Assembly (NCBI GenBank): GCA_963843085.1
Contig: CAWJJG010000011.1
Location: forward strand, 1,338,391 to 1,402,390
Length of the DNA: 64,000 nucleotides
Origin: DASUPK01 sp963843085
GTDB taxonomy: Bacteria > Actinomycetota > Thermoleophilia > Solirubrobacterales > 70-9
Reading direction: 5' to 3'
Below the pieces are notes generated by a model. The model had not been told where the DNA came from. It did not search any database and worked only from the letters and a program-made list of their open reading frames with translations. Numbering within the stretch: the stretch's first letter is position 1; every line of letters begins with the position of its first letter. Below are positions 27,537 through 38,020 of this stretch, piece by piece. The position numbers and the translations under genes were made by a program.

Positions 27537-28674
27537 CGGTCCTCACTCTCCCCTCTTCACCGGATCGACCCGCACCTCCGAGCAGGGAGGCGCGCGGGTT
27601 CTGGCCGTTCAGCGCCTCGGCCAGCTTCGCGACGGCCTCAAGCTGCTCATCGGAAAGCTCCTTCGGCACGTCGATCCGGATCCGGTAGTGGATGTCACCG
27701 TTCCCGGAGCCGCTTGTTCGCGGAGGTCCTTCCCCCCGCAGTCGCTGGACGGAGCCATGCTGCGTGCCCGCCGGAATGCGGATCGTCTTCGAGCCGTTGA
27801 TGGTCGGGACCTCGATCGCCGCTCCTTGGATCGCCTCCGCGATCGTGACCGGCAGGTCTACCTCGAGGTTCCCGTCGGGACGCTGCTTGAAGACCGGTGA
27901 AGGCGCGACGCGCGTGGTCACGTAGAGATCGCCGCGCGGCCCGCCTCGGAACCCGGCCTCGCCCTTGCCCGCCAGCCTGATCCTGCTGCCGTCGTGGACG
28001 CCAGCCGGGATGTTCACGCGGTAGCGCTTGGTCTCCTGGGTGATGCCCTGGCCGCCGCAGGTCGGGCAGGGGTCGTCGATCACGCTGCCCTGGCCGCCGC
28101 ACTCCGGGCAGGGCTGCGAGATCGAGAAGAGTCCCTGGCCCTGCGCATCGATGCCGGTGCCCTCGCAGCGCGGGCAGGTGCGCGGTGACGTGCCGGGCTT
28201 CGCCCCGCTGCCGTGGCAGTTCGGGCACTCCCCGGTGGTCGGGATCGAGACCGCGATCTGGGTGCCGTGCATCGCCTGGTCGAAAGAGAGGTGAACCTCC
28301 GTCTCGAGATCGCGGCCGGGCTGCTCGCGCGGGCCCTGCGGGCCTCGGCCCTGGAAGAAGGTGGAGAAGATGTCGCCCAGGTTCGAGGCGAAGCCGCCGC
28401 CGGGGAACCCACCGCCCGCGCCGCCGGGAAAGCCGCCCGCGCCGAAGCCGCCGAAGCGCCCGCCGACGTCGTACTGTTTGCGCTTCTCCGGATCGGACAG
28501 GGTGTCGTACGCCTGCTGGATCTCCTTGAAGCGTTCCTCCGCGTCCGCGTCATCCGGATTGCGATCCGGATGCCACTTGCGCGCCAGCTCCCGGTAGGCC
28601 TTCTTGAGCTCGTCCTGCGAGGCGGACTTGGAGACGCCCAGGACCTCGTAGAAGTCGCGCGGGGGGGTGGCCAT
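27529..28674 (-). CDS. dnaJ: co-chaperone DnaJ
   Basis: 381 residues. J domain at residues 6-72 with the HPD tripeptide that stimulates DnaK. A Gly/Phe-rich linker (about 75-105) follows, then four zinc-binding repeats CPNCHGSG, CPRCEGTG, CPECGGQG and CPTCGGQG, then the substrate-binding C-terminal domains. ATG 28674 is chosen; it overlaps the grpE stop by one base (TGATG). A GTG one codon earlier is also possible. Third gene of the heat-shock operon. Confidence 0.96.
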   Translation of the reverse strand: MATPPRDFYEVLGVSKSASQDELKKAYRELARKWHPDRNPDDADAEERFKEIQQAYDTLSDPEKRKQYDVGGRFGGFGAGGFPGGAGGGFPGGGFASNLGDIFSTFFQGRGPQGPREQPGRDLETEVHLSFDQAMHGTQIAVSIPTTGECPNCHGSGAKPGTSPRTCPRCEGTGIDAQGQGLFSISQPCPECGGQGSVIDDPCPTCGGQGITQETKRYRVNIPAGVHDGSRIRLAGKGEAGFRGGPRGDLYVTTRVAPSPVFKQRPDGNLEVDLPVTIAEAIQGAAIEVPTINGSKTIRIPAGTQHGSVQRLRGEGPPRTSGSGNGDIHYRIRIDVPKELSDEQLEAVAKLAEALNGQNPRASLLGGAGRSGEEGRVRTDG

Positions 28675-29264
28675 CACTTGCTCACCACCACCTTGGCCGG
28701 TCGCAGGACCTGGCCGTTCAGGCGATAGCCCTTCTGCATGGTCTCCAGGACGATGCCCGCCTCGGCTCCCTCGGCCGGCTGGGTCGAGAGCGCCTCGTGG
28801 AGCTGCGGGTCGAACTTCTCGCCCTTCGGGTCGAAGGACTCCACGCCGGCGTTGCCGAGTCTGCCCCGCAGTTCCTCGAGCACCAGACCGACGCCCTCGA
28901 CCAACGCTCCGTGCGCCGCAGGGTCTGAGCTCGAGGCGAGCGCCCGCTCGAGGTTGTCGATCACGGGAAGAAGCTCGCGAGCCAGCTCCGTCTTGCCGCG
29001 GGCGAGGGCGTTGGAGGTCTCTTTTGCCACGCGCTTGCGGTAGTTCTCGAAGTCGGCCCGGGTGCGCTGCGCGAGTTCGAGGTATTCATCGCGTTCCCGC
29101 TTTAGATCCGGCGGCGGTGTTTGTGGCCGCCGTTCATCCAATTCGTCGAGATCGCGCTCGACCTGATCCGCCGCCTCGTTGCCGTCTGCCGCCGCGGCGG
29201 AGGAGTCGTCGACGATCTCGGCGTCGACGATCTCCTCGCCGTTCGTGTGGCCCTCTTCAGTCAC
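28674..29264 (-). CDS. grpE: nucleotide exchange factor GrpE
   Basis: 196 residues. Acidic, disordered N-terminus (1-45), long dimerising helix (about 50-100, with RADFENYRKRVAKE), then the beta domain ending FDPQLHEAL and LRPAKVVVSK. Releases ADP from DnaK. Sits nine bases after dnaK and is coupled to dnaJ. Confidence 0.96.
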   Translation of the reverse strand: MTEEGHTNGEEIVDAEIVDDSSAAAADGNEAADQVERDLDELDERRPQTPPPDLKRERDEYLELAQRTRADFENYRKRVAKETSNALARGKTELARELLPVIDNLERALASSSDPAAHGALVEGVGLVLEELRGRLGNAGVESFDPKGEKFDPQLHEALSTQPAEGAEAGIVLETMQKGYRLNGQVLRPAKVVVSK

Positions 29265-29273
29265 CGGGCCCCC

Positions 29274-31169
<1,896 letters not shown>

Positions 31170-31207
31170 TTTCATTCCTCCAAAGCTTGGATTGGTTCGT
31201 CCTGCCG

Positions 31208-31237
31208 AGCTTAGCGACTCTGATCAGCCAGCTGCAA
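31208..31237 (-). promoter_or_regulatory. dnaK operon promoter
   Basis: On the minus strand TTGCAG (31237-31232), an 18-base spacer and TAAGCT (31213-31208) lie 38 bases before the dnaK start. The -35 is abutted by the shared TAGATTTCTT element, exactly as at clpB. Confidence 0.5.
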
Positions 31238-31240
31238 GAA

Positions 31241-31263
31241 ATCTAAGTGGCAGTGTGGCAGAT
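31241..31263. promoter_or_regulatory. heat-shock operator, dnaK copy (putative HspR site)
   Basis: ATCT-N15-AGAT on the plus strand (ATCT 31241-31244, AGAT 31260-31263), with the -35-proximal half (ATCTAAGT) nearly identical to clpB. The inner part of the far arm is degenerate. It has the same spacing and the same position next to the -35 as the clpB site at 26524-26546. Confidence 0.55.
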
Positions 31264-31288
31264 GTGTGCGTAGTGCGCAAGTGGTGCG

Positions 31289-31323
31289 AAAAAAAGAGGC
31301 CGGGGCGTGCGCCCCGGCCTCTT
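31289..31323 (-). terminator. strong intrinsic terminator after the secreted EEP gene
   Basis: AAGAGGCCGGGGC-GTGC-GCCCCGGCCTCTT is a perfect 13-pair stem. On the minus strand it is followed by seven T residues. It terminates the gene ending at 31347 and insulates the dnaK promoter. Confidence 0.93.
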
Positions 31324-31346
31324 GGTCCTTCGCTGAGCTATCCGGC

Positions 31347-32594
31347 CTACTTGACCTGGAGACGGCTCCAGACGCCGAAGTGGTCGGAAGACCACAGTCC
31401 GTTCGCGTAGGTGGTGGTCAGCCCACCCTTCTTGAACTTCACCTTCTTGCTGTTGGACATGATGTGATCGACCCGGTGAGTGATCCCGGTGGTGCTGGGG
31501 TCGCTCAGATTCGGGTCCTGGAGGCAGCAGCCGAACGGGGGCGGCGTGAACGCCCGCTCGCTCCAGCCGCCGGCGAGCAGCGCCCGGTAGGCCAGCGCGT
31601 CACCCGGGTCGACCTGGTCGCCGTGCACCGGCGAGTCGGAGTTGAAGTCTCCGACCAGCACCGTCGGCAGCTTGGAGACCGCCGGGCCGGCGGGCCCGAT
31701 GAGCTCCTTCGCCTGGGCCTCGCGAATCCCACCCTTCGGGTAGGTCTTGCCGTCGCTCGCGTTGTTGCTGGAAGCGCTGTCGAACGCCTCCAGGTGGCTG
31801 TCGACAACGTGGACCTTGCGGCCGTCCTTCTTCACGTTGACGGCCGCCCAGCCGCGCGTCACGTCGACGTCGATCGCTCCGCCGACCTTCACGCGGAGCA
31901 GGGTGTTGAAGTGACCGCCCTGCGCGTTGCTGAGCTTGATGCCGGCGCCCTTGCGGACGAGGACCGCGTCACGCATCGTGAGGCGCTCGTTATGGCACTG
32001 AGCTGGGCACACGGTCAGGCCGCCCGAGCCCTGGTTGACCGGCAGCTCGAAGTCGAACTCCTGCTCGACGCTGGCGATCTTGTAGCGGATCGGCTTGCGC
32101 TTCTTGCCGCTCTTGCCCTTCTTGGCCTGCTTCTTCCCCAGCTTGTTGAGCTTCGCCAGCAGGTCGCTGAGGAAATCGCCGCCCGCCGGATCGGTCACGG
32201 TCGCCTTCGGACCGCTCGTCACCGCGCCCAGGTCATAGGGCCCGGTACGCCACCAGGCGGCCTCCTGGAGGCCGACGACGTCGGGCGTCACCTTGAGGAT
32301 CTCCTTGGCGAGCGATTTGGCGCGGACCGAGGGGAAGCTGGTCCGGTGCACCTGCTGCTCGATCTGGTACGCCGCATCGACCGCGGCGTTGACGTTCGTG
32401 GCCCCGAGGGCCGGGCTCAGATCGGCCCCGAGATACAGGTTGCGGGACATCACCGTGAGCTGATGGCCCTTCTTCTTTCCCTTGGCGTCGGCGGTGCCGG
32501 GAAGCAGCGTCAGACCGAGGGCCATGATCAGCCCGAGGATCGCCGCAACGCCCAAGCGCCCCCGCCTGCCCTGGGTGGGGTGTGCGTGACTCAA
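31347..32594 (-). CDS. secreted endonuclease/exonuclease/phosphatase-family protein
   Basis: 415 residues. TTG 32594 is chosen because AAAGGAG lies five bases upstream and the product then begins with a proper signal peptide (hydrophobic core about 15-31, cleavage near GTADA). The EEP fold is supported by MSRNLYLG (49-56), Glu111 in GLQEAA, VDSHLEAF, VGDFNSD, and the closing RVDHIM and SSDHFGVW. This is a metal-dependent phosphodiesterase acting outside the cell, perhaps on nucleic acid or phospholipid. It carries a Lys-rich patch after the signal peptide (39-44) and a second (153-169). It ends at a strong terminator. Confidence 0.85.
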   Translation of the reverse strand: MSHAHPTQGRRGRLGVAAILGLIMALGLTLLPGTADAKGKKKGHQLTVMSRNLYLGADLSPALGATNVNAAVDAAYQIEQQVHRTSFPSVRAKSLAKEILKVTPDVVGLQEAAWWRTGPYDLGAVTSGPKATVTDPAGGDFLSDLLAKLNKLGKKQAKKGKSGKKRKPIRYKIASVEQEFDFELPVNQGSGGLTVCPAQCHNERLTMRDAVLVRKGAGIKLSNAQGGHFNTLLRVKVGGAIDVDVTRGWAAVNVKKDGRKVHVVDSHLEAFDSASSNNASDGKTYPKGGIREAQAKELIGPAGPAVSKLPTVLVGDFNSDSPVHGDQVDPGDALAYRALLAGGWSERAFTPPPFGCCLQDPNLSDPSTTGITHRVDHIMSNSKKVKFKKGGLTTTYANGLWSSDHFGVWSRLQVK

Positions 32595-32726
32595 AGGATC
32601 TCCTTTCTCGGAGGGCCGGCAGCGCTGAACGCGCGCGGGTCCCTCGATTCCTCTCTGCCCTGCTAACAGGGGAATTTCGCACAGAGTTGCGGCGAAACCA
32701 AGAAACCTAGAAGAACTCGGTAGGAG

Positions 32727-33119
32727 CTAGGGCCCCTGCCCGGCGACCTGGGAGACGAAGGTCGCCACCTCGTCCGCCTGCTGGCCGGAGAGGACGCCCT
32801 TCGGCATCCGGCCGTTCACCCCGTTGTTGATCGCGCTGAGCACCCGTGGCTTGATCGTCGCGGGATCGGGAGCGCTGGCGCTCGGCGGGGCGAGCAGCTG
32901 GTCGAGGTTCGGGCCGATGACGCCGTCGGTGCCGGCCTTGGCGAGGGTGTGGCAGGCGCCGCAATTCGTGACGAACAGGTCCTTGCCCCCCTGCAGGCTC
33001 GACGAGACCTCCTCGGGGGAGGCGCTCTGGGAGCCCTCATGGGTGATGGCCCAGGCGGGCACGCCGACTCCGAGGAGCAGGACCACCAAGCCGAACATGA
33101 CGAAGGTGCTTCGCTTCAT
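32727..33119 (-). CDS. membrane-anchored or exported c-type cytochrome
   Basis: 130 residues. An N-terminal hydrophobic helix (residues 5-25) acts as signal or anchor. Haem attachment is at Cys53, Cys56 and His57 (CGACH), and the likely sixth ligand is Met105 in NGRMPKG. A short Pro/Ala insert lies at 77-88. This is a small class I cytochrome, presumably passing electrons on the outer face of the membrane. The ATG overlaps the stop of the endonuclease III gene (ATGA, 33116-33119), an odd partnership, and no oxidase genes are near. Confidence 0.87.
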   Translation of the reverse strand: MKRSTFVMFGLVVLLLGVGVPAWAITHEGSQSASPEEVSSSLQGGKDLFVTNCGACHTLAKAGTDGVIGPNLDQLLAPPSASAPDPATIKPRVLSAINNGVNGRMPKGVLSGQQADEVATFVSQVAGQGP

Positions 33120-33880
33120 TTCGCGGGCGGGAGCATATTGCTCTTGTAGTACGGGCACATCCGCCGCAGGCCGCACTCGCCGCAGCGCGGCTTCGGCCGG
33201 CAGACCGCCCGGCCGTGCTGGATCAGGTTGACGTGGAGCTCGTAGGCGTCCTCGGGCGCCGTGATGGCGAGCATCTCGTCGTGGGCCTCCTCGAAGGGAG
33301 CGCCCTGCCGGAAGAGACCGAGGCGGCCGCCGACCCGGTGGACGTGGGTGTCGACGGGGATCTCGGGGCGGCCGAAGGCGAAGATCATCACGCAGGCCGC
33401 GGTCTTGCGGCCGACGCCGGGCAGGTCGTCGAGATAGGAGAGGGCCTCCTCCCGCGGGGCCTCCGCCAGCCAATTGAGGTCGGGATGGTCGCCGAGACGG
33501 CCGAGGATCTCCTGGATGCGCGGAGCCTTGGTGAGGCTCAGCCCACCCGGCTTGATGGCGGCCTCCACCTCCTCGGTCGGGGCGTCGCGGACCTCCTCCC
33601 AGGTCGGGAAGCGCTCGCGGAGCCGGTCATACGCGACGTCGCGGTTGCGATCGTTCGTGTTCTGGGAGAGGACCGTGCGGACCAGCTCGGCGATCGGGTG
33701 ACCGTGCGGCCGGCTCACGGGCTGTCCGTAGAGCTCGCGGAGCCGATCGCGGATCGCAAGGACGCGGCGCCGCGACGGGCGGCGCCATTCCGGATCGCGC
33801 TTGGGGATGCGTGGGGGCGGGCTCGAGGGAAGCTCGGCGGTCTTCCCGTCGGCCAGCACGACCTTGCTCGGCAACGGCAC
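33116..33880 (-). CDS. nth: endonuclease III (Nth-type DNA glycosylase/AP lyase)
   Basis: 254 residues from GTG 33880. HhH-GPD fold with LSQNTND (71-77). The helix-hairpin-helix LPGVGRKTA holds catalytic Lys159, and the catalytic Asp177 is in VDTHVHR. The 4Fe-4S ligands Cys227, Cys233, Cys236 and Cys242 are spaced C-X5-C-X2-C-X5-C; E. coli has X6 in the first gap. It removes oxidised pyrimidines. TATCCT ends six bases before the GTG, so the transcript is probably leaderless. Diverges from the hydrolase gene, with overlapping -10 boxes, and is coupled to a cytochrome c gene. Confidence 0.92.
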   Translation of the reverse strand: MPLPSKVVLADGKTAELPSSPPPRIPKRDPEWRRPSRRRVLAIRDRLRELYGQPVSRPHGHPIAELVRTVLSQNTNDRNRDVAYDRLRERFPTWEEVRDAPTEEVEAAIKPGGLSLTKAPRIQEILGRLGDHPDLNWLAEAPREEALSYLDDLPGVGRKTAACVMIFAFGRPEIPVDTHVHRVGGRLGLFRQGAPFEEAHDEMLAITAPEDAYELHVNLIQHGRAVCRPKPRCGECGLRRMCPYYKSNMLPPAK

Positions 33881-33886
33881 GAACCG

Positions 33887-33892
33887 AGGATA
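33887..33892 (-). promoter_or_regulatory. -10 box (TATCCT) of nth
   Basis: Minus-strand TATCCT with six bases to the GTG start. It overlaps by two bases a plus-strand TATTGT (33891-33896) that could serve the divergent hydrolase gene. Confidence 0.5.
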
Positions 33893-33907
33893 TTGTCCGC
33901 GCCCACC

Positions 33908-34750
33908 GTGACCGAGATCGAGACCGGGACAGTGATGGTCGACGGCGTCTCCACCTTCTTCCGCCGCGTCAAGGGGGACGGCCCGCCCGCCGTGTTCGTG
34001 CACGGCAACCCGACGCATTCCGAGGACTGGCAGCCCTTCCTCGAGCGAATGCCCACCCCCGCCCTCGCCTTCGACCTTCCCGGCTGGGGCCGATCCGACC
34101 GCCCGCCGCCGGCCGAATTCGACTACTCGATGGACGGGCTCGCCAGGTTCACCGGGCGCTTCCTGCAGCGGATGGCCGTCGAGGACCATTCGCTGGTGGT
34201 CCACGACTGGGGGGCCGTGGGCTTGATTGCGGCCCAGAAGGACCCCGAAAGGATCCGGCGGCTGGTGATCATCAACGCGGTCGCCCTGCTGCCCGGGTAC
34301 CGCTGGCACCGCACCGCGCGCGTCTGGAGGACCCGCGGGCTGGGCGAGCTCTCGAACAGGATCTGGTCGCGGCGCCTGCTCGACCTGGGGCTCCGCGAGT
34401 CGCGCGGCGACTGGAGCAGGCACGACCCCGAGTTCGTCGACATGGCCTGGGACCACCTTGATCGCGGCACGTTCGAGGCGATCCTGCGGCTGTACCGCTC
34501 GGCGCCGTCCGACCGTCTGGCGGAGGCGGGTGAGCGCCTCGGGGCCATCCGGGCCCCGACACTCGTGATCTGGGGCGGACGCGATCGCTACATCCCGGCT
34601 CGCTTCGGGCCTGCGTACGCTGCCCGCCTGCCCGATGCACAGCTGATCGAGCTGCCAGAGGCGGGACACTGGCCCTGGATCGACGCTCCAGAGGTCGTCG
34701 ACAAGGTGATCCGATTCCTCGCAACCGACGAAGAGTTCCGCAATTCCTGA
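33908..34750 (+). CDS. alpha/beta hydrolase, haloalkane dehalogenase/epoxide hydrolase-like
   Basis: 280 residues, GTG 33908. Oxyanion segment HGNPTHS (32-38), and nucleophile elbow VVHDWG with Asp100 in place of the Ser of lipases. The general acid lies in WGGRDRYIP and the terminal His in EAGHWPW. An Asp nucleophile is typical of haloalkane and fluoroacetate dehalogenases and epoxide hydrolases. The substrate is not predictable. Divergent from nth. It ends 56 bases before the inositol-lipid gene cluster. Confidence 0.88.
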   Translation: MTEIETGTVMVDGVSTFFRRVKGDGPPAVFVHGNPTHSEDWQPFLERMPTPALAFDLPGWGRSDRPPPAEFDYSMDGLARFTGRFLQRMAVEDHSLVVHDWGAVGLIAAQKDPERIRRLVIINAVALLPGYRWHRTARVWRTRGLGELSNRIWSRRLLDLGLRESRGDWSRHDPEFVDMAWDHLDRGTFEAILRLYRSAPSDRLAEAGERLGAIRAPTLVIWGGRDRYIPARFGPAYAARLPDAQLIELPEAGHWPWIDAPEVVDKVIRFLATDEEFRNS

Positions 34751-34806
34751 CGAAGGTGTTATCGCCGCGTAACCACGCGCGGCCTGATGACTAGAATCTT
34801 CCGGTC

Positions 34807-35571
34807 ATGCGTGTCCTGATCGACAAAATCGGCAACTGGCTGCCCCAGGGATACGGGGATGCGGCCAGACAGCTCAGCCTGTTCGTGGTCGCGGAGCTCT
34901 GCTACGAGGCGGTCCGCGGCGTTGCCGACGGACAGCGCGCAACGGCCATCGCCAATGGCCAGAACGTGATCGATTTCGAGAAGAGCACGCACACCTTCTT
35001 CGAGCCCAACCTGCAGTCGGTGTTCATCCACCAGCGGTGGATGATCGACTTCGCCAACTTCATGTACCTGAACAGCCACTTCGTGGTGACCACGGCGTTC
35101 CTGGTCTGGCTGTACATGTTCAGGAACCAGAATTTTTACTTCGTGCGCAACATGTTCATGGTTGCTATGGGGTTGGCGGTGGTGGGCTACGCCCTTCTGC
35201 CGACCGCACCGCCGCGGCTCTTTCCCGGCGACGGTCTTGTCGACACGATCACCCAGTACGCCCAAGTCAACCATGACTCCGGCCTCGTGAAGCTCTTCAT
35301 CAATCCCTACGCGGCGATCCCCAGCATGCACGTCGCCTTCTCGACGATGATCGGCGTCACGGGCGTATTGATCTCCAGGCACCGGATCACCAAGGTCATC
35401 TGGGCCGCCTATCCGGTCTTGGTGTTCTGGGTCGTGATCGTCACGGCGAATCACTTCTGGGTCGACGGCGCCTTCGGCCTGACCGTGGCAGCACTTTCGG
35501 CCGTCACCGCCCTACAGATCCTGGCCCGCGTCCGGCCGGCCGTCTGGTCCTGGCGGCCAGCAACAGCTTGA
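34807..35571 (+). CDS. PAP2-superfamily membrane protein, inositol-phosphotransferase-like
   Basis: 254 residues with about five or six membrane helices. The PAP2_3/Aur1-like motifs are PTAPPR (132-137), PSMH (172-175) and NHFWVD (215-220), giving likely catalytic His175, His216 and Asp220. The KX6RP motif of classical phosphatases is absent. Relatives include inositol phosphorylceramide synthases and phosphatases. First gene of a tightly packed set ending in inositol-3-phosphate synthase, and its stop overlaps the next start. TAGAAT lies nine bases before the ATG. Whether it is a transferase or a phosphatase is open. Confidence 0.85.
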   Translation: MRVLIDKIGNWLPQGYGDAARQLSLFVVAELCYEAVRGVADGQRATAIANGQNVIDFEKSTHTFFEPNLQSVFIHQRWMIDFANFMYLNSHFVVTTAFLVWLYMFRNQNFYFVRNMFMVAMGLAVVGYALLPTAPPRLFPGDGLVDTITQYAQVNHDSGLVKLFINPYAAIPSMHVAFSTMIGVTGVLISRHRITKVIWAAYPVLVFWVVIVTANHFWVDGAFGLTVAALSAVTALQILARVRPAVWSWRPATA

Positions 35572-37211
35572 GCGCGCGAGAGTCGCTCCGCCGCTACGGC
35601 GAGCCGGGGCTGGTGGCGGCTGCCCTCGGGGCCGCCTATCTGATCATCCAGCCGGACAGCGCGGACCACGCGGCGCAGGTCTTTCGCTCGGGGATCTTCG
35701 AACACCAGGGGCTCGTCACCTGGGACAACTTCTGGTTCGGAGGCCATCACCTGCCCGGCTACGGGATCCTCCTGCCGATTCTGAGCGCCCTGGTCGGCCC
35801 GCGGCTCGTCGGCGTGCTGGCCACGATCGCCGCGGCGATGCTCTTCTCGGCAATCGCCTATCGCCGGTTCGGCGATCGGGCGCGACTCGGAGTGGCCTGG
35901 TTCGCGACGGCGACCGCGATCAGCCTTTTCACCGGCCGACTCACGTTCGCCCTCGGAGTCGCCGTCGCGCTCTGCGCGGTGTTTGCGGCGCAGCGAGGTC
36001 ATCGAATCGCCGCGATCTGGTTCGCGGCGCTGACGCCCCTCGCAAGCCCGGTGGCCGCCCTCTTCCTCGCCTGCGGCGTGGTCGCCTACGCGATCTCGGA
36101 GCGCAGCCGACGGGGGCTCGAGCTTGCTGTGGTCACGGTCGGAGTGGCGGTGCTGATCTCGGCCGCGTTCCCCGAGGGGGGTACCGAGCCGTTCGACTTC
36201 TCCAGCTTCGAGCCGGCGATCCTCGTCGCGATAGCCGTCTTCGTGGCCCTGCCTCCGGAGGAGCGCCTGCTCCGCTACGGAGTGGCGGTGTACGGCGCCG
36301 CCCTGGCCGCGGCCTTCCTGGTCCAGACGCCGATGGGCGGCAACGCCACCCGAATGGGCTCCCTGCTGCTCGGCCCGATTCTCGCCTTCGGGCTCTGGCG
36401 GCGCCAGAGGTTCGCACTCGTCCTCCTGATCCCGGTGCTGATCTACTGGCAGTGGTCTCCGGTCGTCCGCGACCTCGAGGAGGTCAGCGCCCAACCGTCG
36501 GTCAGTGCCGGCTACTACGCGCCGCTGATCGACTTCCTGCGCGGGCAGCCTCACCGGGATTCGCAGCGCGTCGAGGTGCTGCCGGAGGCTCACCACTGGG
36601 AGTCCGCCTACGTGCCCGATGGCCTCTACATCGCCCGTGGTTGGGAGCGCCAGCTCGACCGCAAGCTGAATCCGCTCTTCTACCAAGCCTCCCCGATCAC
36701 CGGGCGCGAGTACCGCAGCTGGCTGGATGACCTCGGAGTGGGCTACGTCGCGGTGCCTCGCGCGCCCCTCGACTACGCGGGCCTCGGGGAGAAGCGGATG
36801 CTGAAGAAGGGCCCGCCGTCCTACCTCCAGAAGGTCTTCCACAGCAAGAACTGGACCGTCTACGCGGTCCACCATCCATCCTCACTCGCCATTGGGGGCA
36901 AGATGGTCAAGTTGACTCCGCAGGGCTTCGTGGTCGACGCCAGCGCCCCCGGCACGGTCCTGGTGCGCGTGCACTGGACTTCCTACTGGTCGATCGAGCA
37001 GGGAACGGGGTGCGTCGAGCAGGCGCCCGGCGGCTACACGATGATCGACGTGACGACGCCCGGCCGCTTCCGGGTCGGCATCGACTTCTCGCCGGTGCGC
37101 GCCGTGAGCTCCGGCCCGCGTTGCCACCAGGAGCCGGTGATCCAGTACGGCACGGCCCAGTCCTCGGCCGCGCGCGCGGCCAGGATCTCCCGTATGGGTG
37201 GCAACCCGTGA
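35568..37211 (+). CDS. large polytopic membrane protein between two PAP2 genes
   Basis: 547 residues. TTG at 35568 overlaps the previous stop by four bases (TTGA). About eight to ten hydrophobic helices fill residues 12-300, with a WDNFWFGGHHLPGYGILLP loop early on (about 51-69). A roughly 240-residue extracytoplasmic C-terminal domain follows, with HHWESAYVPDGLYIARGWERQ and paired Trp/Tyr motifs. Such a layout (polytopic, early polar loop, large outer C-domain) resembles GT-C glycosyltransferases and 6-pyruvoyl-type membrane proteins, but I cannot name the family. It is coupled at both ends to PAP2 genes, so a lipid or glycolipid role is inferred. Confidence 0.8.
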   Translation: MSARESLRRYGEPGLVAAALGAAYLIIQPDSADHAAQVFRSGIFEHQGLVTWDNFWFGGHHLPGYGILLPILSALVGPRLVGVLATIAAAMLFSAIAYRRFGDRARLGVAWFATATAISLFTGRLTFALGVAVALCAVFAAQRGHRIAAIWFAALTPLASPVAALFLACGVVAYAISERSRRGLELAVVTVGVAVLISAAFPEGGTEPFDFSSFEPAILVAIAVFVALPPEERLLRYGVAVYGAALAAAFLVQTPMGGNATRMGSLLLGPILAFGLWRRQRFALVLLIPVLIYWQWSPVVRDLEEVSAQPSVSAGYYAPLIDFLRGQPHRDSQRVEVLPEAHHWESAYVPDGLYIARGWERQLDRKLNPLFYQASPITGREYRSWLDDLGVGYVAVPRAPLDYAGLGEKRMLKKGPPSYLQKVFHSKNWTVYAVHHPSSLAIGGKMVKLTPQGFVVDASAPGTVLVRVHWTSYWSIEQGTGCVEQAPGGYTMIDVTTPGRFRVGIDFSPVRAVSSGPRCHQEPVIQYGTAQSSAARAARISRMGGNP

Positions 37212-38020
37212 GTCCGGCGAAACTCCGTAGCTTCAGGTTCCTGCCGCGCGGGCCGCTCGACCTAGTCATCCAGCTGCTGCTGCTCGCGGCCGCCTATTGG
37301 TTGTGGAGGCACGGCCGGGGCGCCGTTGCCTCGGGTATGGGGATCTCGTTCTCCCACGCCAGGGACATCGTCAGCGCCGAGCGCTCGCTGGGGCTCCTGA
37401 TCGAGCCGAGCGTCCAGCACTGGACGGTCAGCGCAGGCTGGCCCGCGGAGTTCGCCCGCTGGGGCTATGCGAATCTCCACTTCAAGGGCAGCTGCCTGAT
37501 GCTCGCGATCCTCTACTTCCGCTACCGGAGGAGCTTCGGCTTCGTCCGCAACGCGGTGTTCGCGGCGATGGCGATCTCCGTGATCGGGTACGCGCTCTTC
37601 CCGACCGCCCCGCCGCGCTTCCTGCCTGAGCTGGGACTCGACCCCTCGACCTCGGTCACCGGCAACAATCCCCTCCTTTCGAATCCGGGAGACGCGCTCT
37701 TCAATCCGTTCGCCGCTATGCCATCGATGCACGTCGGCCTGTCGGTGATCCTCGCCTGGTCACTGGCAATGCTGGTGCGAACGAGGGTGTTGCGCGGGTT
37801 GCTCTTCGCCTATCCGCTGCTCATGACCTTCGTCGTGGTTGCCAGCGGCAACCACTTCTGGCTCGATGCGGTCTTCGGGCTCGTGACCGCGGCGCTGGCC
37901 ACCGGCGTGGCGCTGCTGCTCGCCCGCCTGAACCCCGACTGGTCGTTCGCTCCCTTTGGGTCGCAGAAGCCAACCGGGGAGCTCGACCCGCGGCCCGAGC
38001 CCGAGGCCGCGCCAGCATAG
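37208..38020 (+). CDS. second PAP2-superfamily membrane protein
   Basis: 270 residues, GTG 37208 overlapping the previous stop (GTGA). A paralogue of the protein at 34807. PTAPPR (132-137), PSMH (172-175) and NHFWLD (215-220) fall at exactly the same residue numbers, so His175, His216 and Asp220 are again the expected catalytic set. The segment between (TSVTGNNPLLSN, about 148-159) and the N-terminus differ. It is followed without a gap by the CDP-alcohol phosphatidyltransferase gene. The two copies may act on different inositol or glycerol lipids. Confidence 0.86.
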   Translation: MSPAKLRSFRFLPRGPLDLVIQLLLLAAAYWLWRHGRGAVASGMGISFSHARDIVSAERSLGLLIEPSVQHWTVSAGWPAEFARWGYANLHFKGSCLMLAILYFRYRRSFGFVRNAVFAAMAISVIGYALFPTAPPRFLPELGLDPSTSVTGNNPLLSNPGDALFNPFAAMPSMHVGLSVILAWSLAMLVRTRVLRGLLFAYPLLMTFVVVASGNHFWLDAVFGLVTAALATGVALLLARLNPDWSFAPFGSQKPTGELDPRPEPEAAPA

